A DNA stretch of 5,077 nucleotides from an uncultured Intrasporangium sp. Lineage in GTDB: Bacteria > Actinomycetota > Actinomycetes > Actinomycetales > Dermatophilaceae. The stretch lies in the NCBI GenBank assembly GCA_937873285.1, contig CALMNV010000025.1, forward strand, positions 1 to 5,077, read 5' to 3'. Below the pieces are notes generated by a model that saw nothing but the letters and a program-made list of their open reading frames with translations, did not search any database and was not told the DNA's origin. The number at the start of each line of letters is the position of its first letter. Position 1 is the stretch's first letter. A program made the translations under genes and the position numbers. Below, piece by piece: positions 1 through 5,077 of the stretch.

Positions 1-212
1 GCGGCCTCGAAGTCGGCGATGAGCTTCTGCTCGACCGTCTTGGAGCTGCCCGGGTGGTTGCTCCAGAACTCGAGGGTGCCGCTGCCGGCACCCCCACCGG
101 ACGCGTTGCTGCCGCTCGGGCTCGTGCCCGTGCCCGCGCAGGCGGCGAGCCCGGCGGTGATGCCCGCGGCGCCCGTCAGGCCCAGGAAGCCCCGGCGAGA
201 GATGCTGTTCAT
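1..212 (-). CDS. Sugar ABC transporter substrate-binding lipoprotein (N-terminal part, cut by window edge)
   Basis: This is the extracytoplasmic solute-binding protein of the importer whose permeases lie just upstream. It would be lipid-anchored on the outer face of the membrane and deliver sugar to the permeases. Only the first 70 codons are present. The N-terminus has SRRGFLGL at residues 5-12, a twin-arginine-like motif, then a short hydrophobic stretch and a lipobox LAAC at 22-25, so Cys25 should be the lipidated residue. A Gly/Ser-rich linker (about 26-45) follows, then TLEFWSNHPGSS, which resembles the first beta strand of family 1 sugar-binding proteins. The ATG at 212 is supported by GGAAGG (222-227) nine bases upstream and by the complete signal peptide that follows it. 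The gene starts 34 nt after the MalG-type permease stop with no terminator between, so it is probably the third gene of the operon. The substrate cannot be read from this fragment. Confidence 0.9.
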   Translation of the reverse strand, partial: MNSISRRGFLGLTGAAGITAGLAACAGTGTSPSGSNASGGGAGSGTLEFWSNHPGSSKTVEQKLIADFEA

Positions 213-246
213 GTGGTGATGCCTTCCAGTGGTGGAGATGGATGGG

Positions 247-1182
247 TCAGCTCTTGACCGCGCCAGCCGTCAGACCCTTGATCATCTGGCGCTGCAGGAA
301 CAGGAAGAGGACGAGGATCGGGAGCATCGCCAGCACGGTCCCGGCCATGACCGGCCCCCAGTTGGTGACACCCTCGTTGTTCTGCAGGAGGGTGAGTCCT
401 ACGGGCAGCGGCGCCGTCCGCTCGTCGTCGGACATCAGGAACGGCCAGAGGTACTCGTTCCACTCGTTGACGACGGTGATGAGCGAGAAGGCGACGAGAG
501 TCGGCCAGGACATCGGCATCACGACCCGCCACAGCAGCTTCATCGGGCCGGCGCCGTCGAGCCGGGCGGCCTCGATGATCTCGCCCGGCAGACCGAGGAA
601 CTGGTTGCGCATGAGGAACGTGCCGAAGGCTACCCCGGCGAGCGGGATGATGATGCCCTGGTAGGTGTTGCGCCAGCCGAGCTGGGCGACGAGGGCGTAG
701 TTGGAGATGACGGTGATCTGGTTGGGCACCATGAGCGCCGCGATGACGACGAGGAACAGCACGCGTCGCCCCGGAAACCGCAGCAGCGCCAACGCGTATG
801 CCGACAGCACCCCGAGCACGATCTTGACCGCCGAGGTCACCGCCGTGATGATGAAGGAGTTGCGGAAGTAGGCGAGCAGCGGGATCCGGGTGGTCACGTC
901 GCCGTAGTTCTCCCCCGTCATCGGGTCCGGTAGCCACTGCGCTGGTCGGACGTAGATGTCCTGGCGCTGCTTGAGGGACGTGATCAGGATCCAGAAGAGC
1001 GGGACGGCGACGAGCAGCACGACGAGGGCCATCCCGACGTAGCCCGCGACGGTCCAGCCTCGGCCGCGGTAGTGCGAGGAGGATGCTTCCGCGCGTCGCT
1101 GCTCGCGGCGCCGTCGACGCCGGGAGGGCGGCGGGACCACGTCGTCGTCGTCCAGAGTGCCGATGACCGGAGCGGTGCTCAT
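247..1182 (-). CDS. Carbohydrate ABC transporter permease, MalG/UgpE type
   Basis: This encodes a 311-residue inner-membrane permease of the CUT1 carbohydrate uptake family, which pairs with the MalF-type protein encoded just upstream to form the channel. The N-terminus is cytoplasmic and charged, with DDDD at 11-14 and RRRRRR at 21-26. Hydrophobic segments lie near residues 43-66, 108-133, 140-160, 171-190, 225-250 and 275-297, the six expected for MalG. The cytoplasmic coupling loop (EAA motif), which docks on the ATPase, is at 204-223: EAARLDGA followed by a conserved Pro223. The C-terminus QRQMIKGLTAGAVKS is typical of the family. The ATG overlaps the upstream stop as ATGA (1179-1182), and AGGGGG at 1191-1196 gives a ribosome binding site 8 nt before it, so translation is probably coupled. 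The frame stays open far upstream, to about 2043, but that part is a shadow of the MalF gene. The sugar transported is not determined by this sequence. Confidence 0.95.
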   Translation of the reverse strand: MSTAPVIGTLDDDDVVPPPSRRRRRREQRRAEASSSHYRGRGWTVAGYVGMALVVLLVAVPLFWILITSLKQRQDIYVRPAQWLPDPMTGENYGDVTTRIPLLAYFRNSFIITAVTSAVKIVLGVLSAYALALLRFPGRRVLFLVVIAALMVPNQITVISNYALVAQLGWRNTYQGIIIPLAGVAFGTFLMRNQFLGLPGEIIEAARLDGAGPMKLLWRVVMPMSWPTLVAFSLITVVNEWNEYLWPFLMSDDERTAPLPVGLTLLQNNEGVTNWGPVMAGTVLAMLPILVLFLFLQRQMIKGLTAGAVKS

Positions 1183-2138
1183 GCCTGGTGCCCCCTGTCC
1201 ATGAACCGGACCTGCACGACGGTGACCGTGAGCAGGATGAGGAACATGACCGTGGCCACCGTCGCGCCGTAGCCGGCCCGCTGGTTGACGAAGGTCTCCT
1301 GGTAGACCTGGTAGACGAGAGTCGTCGTGCCGTTGCCGACCGGTCCGCCCCGGGTCATGACGTTGATGATGTCGAAGACCTGCACCGAGCTGAGCAGCAC
1401 GGTGATCGACAGGAAGAACGTCGTCGGTCGCAGCTGCGGCATGAGCACCTTGCGAAACCGGGTCCAGGCTGACGCGCCGTCGATCTCGGCCGCCTCGTCG
1501 AGGTCGGCGCGCCGGCCCTGAAGGGCGGCGAGGTAGATGACGAAGGAGTAGCCCAGGTTCTTCCAGATGTAGGTCACGGTGACCATGAACAGGGCCCAGC
1601 CCGACTGCTGGTAGAAGTCCGGGACCTGCACCCCCACCCGCGCGGCGAGGTCGCGGATGAGCCCGAAGCTCGGGTCGAAGACGAACTGGAACGCCACGCC
1701 GATGGCGGCGCCGGAGATGACGAACGGGGCGAAGACCACCGAACGCACGAGGTTGCGGCCCTTGAGCCGCTGGTCGAGCAGCATGGCCAGCCCGAGCCCG
1801 AGGGCCATCGAGACCCCCACCGTGGCGACGGTGAAGACGACCGTGTTGCGCAGCACCGTCCGGGTGTCCTCCCGGGTCAGCCACTCGGTGTAGTTGACCA
1901 GCCCGACGCCGTTCGCGATGGGCGAGGAGATGTTCCAGTCGGTGAAGGACAGCCGGATGTTGTCGACGAGGGGGCGGTAGGTGAACACCACGAGCAGCAC
2001 GAGGTTGGGCAGCAGCAGCAGGGCCGCGAGGGTCCACTCCCACCAGGTCCCGCTGGAGCGGCGGGGCGCGGGCCCGACCGGCGGGGGTGGGCCGGGCGGG
2101 CGGGACCCGCCGGCCGTCGGTGTGGCCGATATGGACAT
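1179..2138 (-). CDS. Carbohydrate ABC transporter permease, MalF/UgpA type
   Basis: This encodes a 319-residue permease, the partner of the MalG-type protein, and is probably the first gene of the operon. The N-terminus has a Gly/Pro-rich cytoplasmic segment (residues 10-28) before the first membrane helix (about 35-54). PLVDNIRLSFTDWN at 56-69 is a typical MalF/UgpA loop after helix 1. Further hydrophobic stretches lie near 98-120, 132-154, 181-204, 240-262 and 291-312. The EAA coupling motif is at 215-234 (EAAEIDGA, ending in MP), and MTRGGPVGNGTT at 261-272 is a family hallmark near helix 5. The start is not fully settled. ATG at 2138 fits leaderless transcription from a TACGTT box six bases upstream. 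An in-frame GTG at 2144 has GGGGA (2154-2158) nine bases upstream and would add two residues. The frame is open to 2225, but that extension looks non-coding. Substrate specificity is unknown. Confidence 0.93.
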   Translation of the reverse strand: MSISATPTAGGSRPPGPPPPVGPAPRRSSGTWWEWTLAALLLLPNLVLLVVFTYRPLVDNIRLSFTDWNISSPIANGVGLVNYTEWLTREDTRTVLRNTVVFTVATVGVSMALGLGLAMLLDQRLKGRNLVRSVVFAPFVISGAAIGVAFQFVFDPSFGLIRDLAARVGVQVPDFYQQSGWALFMVTVTYIWKNLGYSFVIYLAALQGRRADLDEAAEIDGASAWTRFRKVLMPQLRPTTFFLSITVLLSSVQVFDIINVMTRGGPVGNGTTTLVYQVYQETFVNQRAGYGATVATVMFLILLTVTVVQVRFMDRGHQA

Positions 2139-2144
2139 GAGCAC

Positions 2145-2150
2145 AACGTA
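2145..2150 (-). promoter_or_regulatory. Probable -10 box for leaderless transcription of the sugar importer operon
   Basis: On the minus strand the hexamer TACGTT fits the actinobacterial -10 pattern TANNNT. It is followed by six bases and then the ATG at 2138, which is the spacing expected if transcription starts on the A of the start codon. I see no convincing -35 hexamer (the 17-nt-spaced candidate is TCGGCT), so the box may need an activator or may be fortuitous. The competing reading is a leadered mRNA with GGGGA at 2154-2158 serving the GTG at 2144. Confidence 0.45.
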
Positions 2151-2210
2151 GCGTCCCCGGTGGCGGGAGCCGATCTTCCAGGTGACGCGCAGCCGGCCCG
2201 TATCTGAACT

Positions 2211-2225
2211 GTGCCCAAACGGCAC
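2211..2225. repeat. Short inverted repeat upstream of the importer operon, possible operator
   Basis: GTGCC at 2211-2215 and GGCAC at 2221-2225 are perfect 5-bp inverted arms separated by CAAAC. The repeat lies about 73 bp upstream of the permease start, in the only intergenic space before the operon, where a sugar-responsive regulator could bind. It does not match the usual LacI-family core with a central CG, and arms this short can arise by chance in GC-rich DNA. Confidence 0.25.
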
Positions 2226-2265
2226 CCCCGGTCGGCCCCGCCCGTGCAGCGGTGAGGGCAGCCGA

Positions 2266-2296
2266 AAGGGCCCGGTCCGAGACGGACCGGGCCCTT
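2266..2296 (-). terminator. Intrinsic terminator downstream of rpsA
   Basis: This is a perfect 14-bp inverted repeat: left arm 2266-2279, three-base loop 2280-2282, right arm 2283-2296. It is mostly G/C and closed by two A/T pairs. On the minus strand the hairpin ends in CCCTTT, giving a short U run. It begins 55 nt past the rpsA stop and precedes the importer promoter, so it should isolate the two transcription units. The U tract is weak, as is common for actinobacterial terminators. The same hairpin would also form in plus-strand RNA, but no plus-strand gene ends here. Confidence 0.85.
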
Positions 2297-2351
2297 GTGC
2301 GGCCCGCCTACGGCTGCCCTGGAGGCAGCCGGCGCGGCATACGAGGTCGGC

Positions 2352-3851
2352 TCAGTTGCCGGTCAGCTTCTCACGCAGGGCCGCCAGCGCCTCGTCGGAG
2401 GCCAGGGTGCCCTCGGCCGGGGTCGCGCCACCCGACGGCGAGCCGCCCTCGGAGCCGCCGGCTCCGGTCGCCGACGAGTAGGACGTGCCTGCACCGGCGC
2501 CCGCACCGGCCTGCGCGTCGGCGTCCGCCCGGGCCGCGGTCTCGACCTGCGCCTTGTGCGCCTCCCACCGGGAGTGGGCCTCGGCATACTGCCGCTCCCA
2601 CTTCTCCCGCTGCGCCTCGAAGCCCTCGAGCCACTCGTTGGTCTCCGGGTCGAAGCCTTCCGGGTACTTGTAGTTGCCCTGCTCGTCGTACTCCGCCGCC
2701 ATGCCGTAGAGCGTGGGGTCGAACTCCGACGCCGGCAGCGCCTCGTCGTTGGCCTGCTTGAGCGACAACGAGATCCGACGACGCTCCAGGTCGATGTCGA
2801 TGACCTTGACGAAGATCTCGGCGCCCACCGCGACGACCTGCTCCGGCAGCTCCACGTGACGCTCGGCCAGCTCGGAGATGTGCACCAGACCCTCGATGCC
2901 GTCCTCGACCCGCACGAACGACCCGAACGGCACCAGCTTGGTGACCTTGCCCGGCACCACCTGGCCGATGGCGTGCGTGCGCGCGAAGTGCTGCCACGGG
3001 TCCTCCTGCGTCGCCTTCAGCGACAGCGAGACCCGCTCCCGGTCCATGTCGACGTCGAGGACCTCGACCTTGACCTCCTGGCCGACCTCGACCACCTCGG
3101 ACGGGTGGTCGATGTGCTTCCACGACAGCTCCGAGACGTGCACCAGCCCGTCCACACCACCGAGGTCGACGAACGCGCCGAAGTTGACGATCGAGGAGAC
3201 CACCCCCGAGCGCACCTGGCCCTTCTGCAGCTCGCGCAGGAACGTCGTGCGCACCTCGGACTGGGTCTGCTCCAGCCACGCGCGGCGCGAGAGCACCACG
3301 TTGTTGCGGTTCTTGTCCAGCTCGATGATCTTGGCCTCGATCTGCTTGCCCACGTACGGCTGCAGGTCGCGCACCCGGCGCATCTCCACCAGCGAGGCCG
3401 GCAGGAAGCCCCGCAGACCGATGTCGAGGATCAGACCACCCTTGACCACCTCGATGACGGTGCCCGTGACGACCCCGTCCTCCTCCTTGACCTTCTCGAT
3501 CGTGCCCCACGCCCGCTCGTACTGCGCGCGCTTCTTGGACAGGATCAGCCGCCCCTCCTTGTCCTCCTTCTGCAGGACCAGGGCCTCGACCTCGTCGCCG
3601 ACCGCGACCACCTCGGATGGGTCGACGTCGTGCTTGATCGACAGCTCCCGAGAGGGGATGACACCCTCGGTCTTGTAGCCGATGTCGAGCAGGACCTCGT
3701 CCCGGTCGACCTTGACGATGCGACCTGAGACGATGTCGCCGTCGTTGAAGTCCTTGATGGTCGCGTCGATCGCGGCAAGGATGTCCTCAGAAGACCCGAT
3801 GTCGTTGATCGCGACCTCGGGGGCGGTCTTTTCGACCGTGTAGGCAGTCAT
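2352..3851 (-). CDS. rpsA: 30S ribosomal protein S1
   Basis: This encodes a 499-residue S1 protein, which binds mRNA on the 30S subunit and helps initiation. Four S1 RNA-binding repeats are visible: about 37-107 (GDIVSGRIVKV onward), 125-190, 210-280 (GQVRSGVVSSIVNFGAFVDL) and 295-366 (VPGKVTKLVPFGSFVRV). Repeats 3 and 4 are closest to the S1 consensus, with GLVHVSEL and GLVHISEL, as usual in four-repeat actinobacterial S1. After the last repeat comes a charged, Trp/Tyr-bearing region (about 375-440), then a low-complexity Ala/Gly/Ser tail (about 440-482) and a conserved-looking end, SDEALAALREKL. The start MTAYTVEKT is the standard N-terminus of actinobacterial S1. A GGAG at 3862-3865 lies 10 nt upstream. 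The frame is open back to 3956, but that part is leader. The gene stands alone, transcribed from its own promoter at 3969-3998 and ended by the hairpin at 2266-2296. Confidence 0.98.
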   Translation of the reverse strand: MTAYTVEKTAPEVAINDIGSSEDILAAIDATIKDFNDGDIVSGRIVKVDRDEVLLDIGYKTEGVIPSRELSIKHDVDPSEVVAVGDEVEALVLQKEDKEGRLILSKKRAQYERAWGTIEKVKEEDGVVTGTVIEVVKGGLILDIGLRGFLPASLVEMRRVRDLQPYVGKQIEAKIIELDKNRNNVVLSRRAWLEQTQSEVRTTFLRELQKGQVRSGVVSSIVNFGAFVDLGGVDGLVHVSELSWKHIDHPSEVVEVGQEVKVEVLDVDMDRERVSLSLKATQEDPWQHFARTHAIGQVVPGKVTKLVPFGSFVRVEDGIEGLVHISELAERHVELPEQVVAVGAEIFVKVIDIDLERRRISLSLKQANDEALPASEFDPTLYGMAAEYDEQGNYKYPEGFDPETNEWLEGFEAQREKWERQYAEAHSRWEAHKAQVETAARADADAQAGAGAGAGTSYSSATGAGGSEGGSPSGGATPAEGTLASDEALAALREKLTGN

Positions 3852-3962
3852 GTAGTAGGAACTCCGATTGTGGACATGGAAGTTGGAGACGCCCTGCCCC
3901 CATTGGAGCGCTCGACGTCGGTTGGGTTGATGCGAGGTGCCGTGCAGCGCACACACGTGTGC
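3852..3962 (-). other. rpsA 5' leader (predicted untranslated region)
   Basis: If transcription starts about seven bases after the -10 box, rpsA has a leader of roughly 110 nt. On the plus strand it holds perfect short palindromes at 3906-3913 (GAGCGCTC), 3913-3920 (CGACGTCG) and 3952-3961 (CACACGTGTG), and a small GTGC-AGC-GCAC hairpin at 3942-3952. Ribosomal protein leaders are often sites of feedback control, but I cannot match this one to a known leader class. The start-site position is an inference from the promoter. Confidence 0.5.
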
Positions 3963-3968
3963 CGGGTC

Positions 3969-3998
3969 AGCCTACCGAGCCGGTTCGCGCCCGGTCAA
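3969..3998 (-). promoter_or_regulatory. Housekeeping-type promoter of rpsA
   Basis: Reading the minus strand, TTGACC (3998-3993) is followed by an 18-nt spacer and TAGGCT (3974-3969). This is a close match to the -35 TTGACa and -10 TANNNT elements of the primary sigma factor. The predicted start is near 3961-3963. It is the best promoter-like sequence in the window, as expected for a highly expressed ribosomal gene. Its -35 end lies only 42 bp before the divergent methyltransferase start, so the two genes share this control region. Confidence 0.75.
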
Positions 3999-4039
3999 AG
4001 CGCCCGGCCCGGCCGCGGTGGCCCGCGAGGCGGTATGCC

Positions 4040-4849
4040 GTGAGCCCGGCTCCGGAGGCGACCCGCCGAGCGGTGGGGTCGGCCGAGACCGTGCTGGCCA
4101 ACCGGGTCTGGTGGGACGGGGAGGCGCCGGCATACCACGCAGAGCACGGCGGCTTCCTCGGGGACACCGACTTCGTCTGGGGCCCGGAGCGGCTCCGCGA
4201 GTCCGACGCCATGCTGCTCGGCGACGTCCGGGGCCGGCGGATCCTCGAGATCGGGGCCGGCTCCGGCCAGTGCTCCCGGTGGCTGCGCGCCCAGGGTGCC
4301 ACGGTCGTGGCCACCGACCTGTCCGCCGGCATGCTGCGCACCGGCTCGACGGTCAATGCCGGCCTCTCCCCCGACCTGCGGGTGCCGTTGCTGCAGTGCG
4401 ACGGCCGCGCCCTCCCCTTCGCCGACGGCGGCTTCGACACGGTGTTCACGGCATACGGCGTGGTGCCCTTCGTCGCGGACTCCGAGCTGGTGATGCAGGA
4501 GGCGGCGCGGGTGCTGCGGCCGGGCGGCCGCTTCGTCTTCTCGACGACGCACCCGGTCCGCTGGGCGTTTCCCGACGAGCCGGGCCCGGCCGGCCTCACC
4601 GTCACGGCGTCCTACTTCGACCGCACTGCGTATGTCGAGCAGGACGGGAGCGGTCGGGTCAGCTATGTGGAGCACCACCGGACCCTCGGCGACCGGGTGC
4701 GGGAGATCACCGCCGCCGGGCTGCTGCTCGTCGACCTCGTCGAGCCGGAGTGGCCGGACGGACACGAGCGCGAATGGGGCGGGTGGTCCCCCCTGCGTGG
4801 GCGGCTGCTGCCCGGCACCGCCATCTTCATCTGCCGCAAGCCCGCGTGA
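4040..4849 (+). CDS. Class I SAM-dependent methyltransferase
   Basis: This encodes a 269-residue cytoplasmic enzyme with the Rossmann-type methyltransferase fold (Methyltransf_11/25-like). The SAM-binding motif I is ILEIGAGSG at 68-76. Motif II is VATDLSAGML at 90-99, where Asp93 is the expected acidic residue contacting the SAM ribose. Then come LPFADGGFDTVFTAYG (125-140) and the motif ARVLRPGGRFVFS (156-168). The N-terminal part, NRVWWDGEAPAYHAEHGGFLGD, is a recurrent segment in actinobacterial members of this group. I chose the GTG at 4040 because GAGG (4027-4030) lies nine bases upstream and the protein then begins just before conserved sequence. A GTG at 3959 would add 27 Arg/Pro-rich residues and would overlap the rpsA promoter, so it is less likely. 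The substrate is not evident: small molecule, tRNA or protein are all possible. It is transcribed away from rpsA and converges on polA. I see no clear promoter of its own. Confidence 0.92.
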   Translation: MSPAPEATRRAVGSAETVLANRVWWDGEAPAYHAEHGGFLGDTDFVWGPERLRESDAMLLGDVRGRRILEIGAGSGQCSRWLRAQGATVVATDLSAGMLRTGSTVNAGLSPDLRVPLLQCDGRALPFADGGFDTVFTAYGVVPFVADSELVMQEAARVLRPGGRFVFSTTHPVRWAFPDEPGPAGLTVTASYFDRTAYVEQDGSGRVSYVEHHRTLGDRVREITAAGLLLVDLVEPEWPDGHEREWGGWSPLRGRLLPGTAIFICRKPA

Positions 4850-4867
4850 GCTCCGGCGGGCGGCTGC

Positions 4868-5077
4868 TCAGTGCGCTGCGTCGTGCCAGGAGCGGCCCAC
4901 CCCGACGCTGACGTCGAGTGGCACGTCCATCACGACAGCGGAGCCCATCTGCTCGCGCACGATCCGCTCGACGTCGCCGCGCTCCCCCGGCGCCACCTCG
5001 AGGATCAGCTCGTCGTGCACCTGCAGCAGCTGTCGGGAGCGGGCACCAGCGTCGGCCAAGGCCCGTTCGACGCGAAG
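4868..5077 (-). CDS. polA: DNA polymerase I (C-terminal end, cut by window edge)
   Basis: These are the last 69 residues of a family A DNA polymerase, which fills gaps and replaces RNA primers during replication and repair. The fragment contains polymerase motif C, LLQVHDEL. QVHDE spans 5023-5009, and its Asp (codon 5014-5012) is one of the catalytic metal-binding residues of the palm. The rest is the expected final part of the polymerase domain, with DVPLDVSVGVGRSWHDAAH at the end, a tail common in actinobacterial PolA. The open frame runs without a stop to the window edge, so the gene continues beyond 5077; a TTG at 5059 is an internal Leu codon. The stop at 4868-4870 faces the methyltransferase stop across 18 nt. 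A GCCCGC/GCGGGC inverted repeat (4840-4845 with 4856-4861) spans the junction but has no T tract, so it is not a convincing terminator. Confidence 0.96.
   Translation of the reverse strand, partial: LRVERALADAGARSRQLLQVHDELILEVAPGERGDVERIVREQMGSAVVMDVPLDVSVGVGRSWHDAAH

Noticed and set aside
209..937. Other-frame open reading frames over the MalG-type permease and over the methyltransferase
   Set aside because: All are Arg/Pro/Gly-rich shadows with no motifs, lying over well-recognised genes in the true frame.
1183..2043. Upstream extension of the MalG-type permease frame to 2043, suggesting a 598-residue protein
   Set aside because: The extra 287 residues are Arg/His/Pro-rich and lie over the MalF-type permease in another frame. 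The ATGA overlap and AGGGGG site place the true start at 1182.
2295..3728. A 477-codon plus-strand open frame antisense to rpsA
   Set aside because: It is a product of high GC content: the codon structure of rpsA keeps the antisense frame open. The translation is Arg/Leu/Asp/His-rich with no recognisable domain, whereas the minus strand encodes an unmistakable S1 protein.
3892..3899. GGGCAGGG on the minus strand, matching the GGGNAGGG KOPS-type polar motif
   Set aside because: I found only one clear copy, and a G-rich octamer is likely by chance in this composition. Polarity cannot be judged from one site.
3852..3956. A 35-codon N-terminal extension of S1 starting at a GTG at 3956
   Set aside because: The extension has no S1 similarity and would begin within a few bases of the predicted transcription start. 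MTAYTVEKT at 3851 is the normal S1 N-terminus and has a GGAG site.
3959..4039. Longer methyltransferase start at GTG 3959
   Set aside because: The added residues are low-complexity Arg/Pro and overlap the rpsA promoter. GTG at 4040 has a well-placed GAGG and leads straight into family sequence.
4840..4861. GCCCGC/GCGGGC inverted repeat at the methyltransferase-polA junction as a bidirectional terminator
   Set aside because: The stem is six base pairs with a 10-base loop and no T tract on either strand, and it overlaps the methyltransferase stop codon. Such repeats are expected by chance at this GC content.

Overview
The window is about 5.1 kb of very GC-rich DNA that reads as a chromosomal segment of an actinobacterium. 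The evidence is the 499-residue S1 protein with an actinobacterial N-terminus and an acidic/Ala-Gly C-terminal tail, the DNA polymerase I ending in a GRSWHDAAH-type tail, and strong G/C third-position use. A Micrococcales/Intrasporangiaceae-like host is my guess from general resemblance and was not tested.

Layout. Bases 1-2138, all on the minus strand, hold three genes of a CUT1-type carbohydrate ABC importer. They are read in the order MalF-type permease (2138-1179), MalG-type permease (1182-247) and lipoprotein substrate-binding protein (from 212, running off the left edge). The two permeases overlap by ATGA. No ATPase gene lies in the window. Bases 2139-2351 hold the probable leaderless promoter of this operon and a strong 14-bp-stem hairpin that ends the upstream gene. 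Bases 2352-3851 (minus) are rpsA, encoding ribosomal protein S1 with four S1 repeats. Its leader of roughly 110 nt and a clear -35/-10 promoter lie in 3852-3998. A divergent gene, 4040-4849 (plus), encodes a class I SAM-dependent methyltransferase. It converges, with an 18-nt gap, on the 3' end of polA (minus, from the right edge to 4868).

How it fits together. The polA - methyltransferase - rpsA part is information-processing housekeeping. The sugar importer next to it is an independent accessory uptake module, with its own promoter and separated from rpsA by a terminator. In many actinobacteria coaE follows rpsA directly; here the importer occupies that place.

I found no mobile element, CRISPR array, RNA gene or exotic defence system. 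The most unusual signal is a short DNA motif: the 8-mer CGGCATAC occurs six times in 5 kb, in coding and non-coding DNA and in both orientations, far more than base composition predicts.
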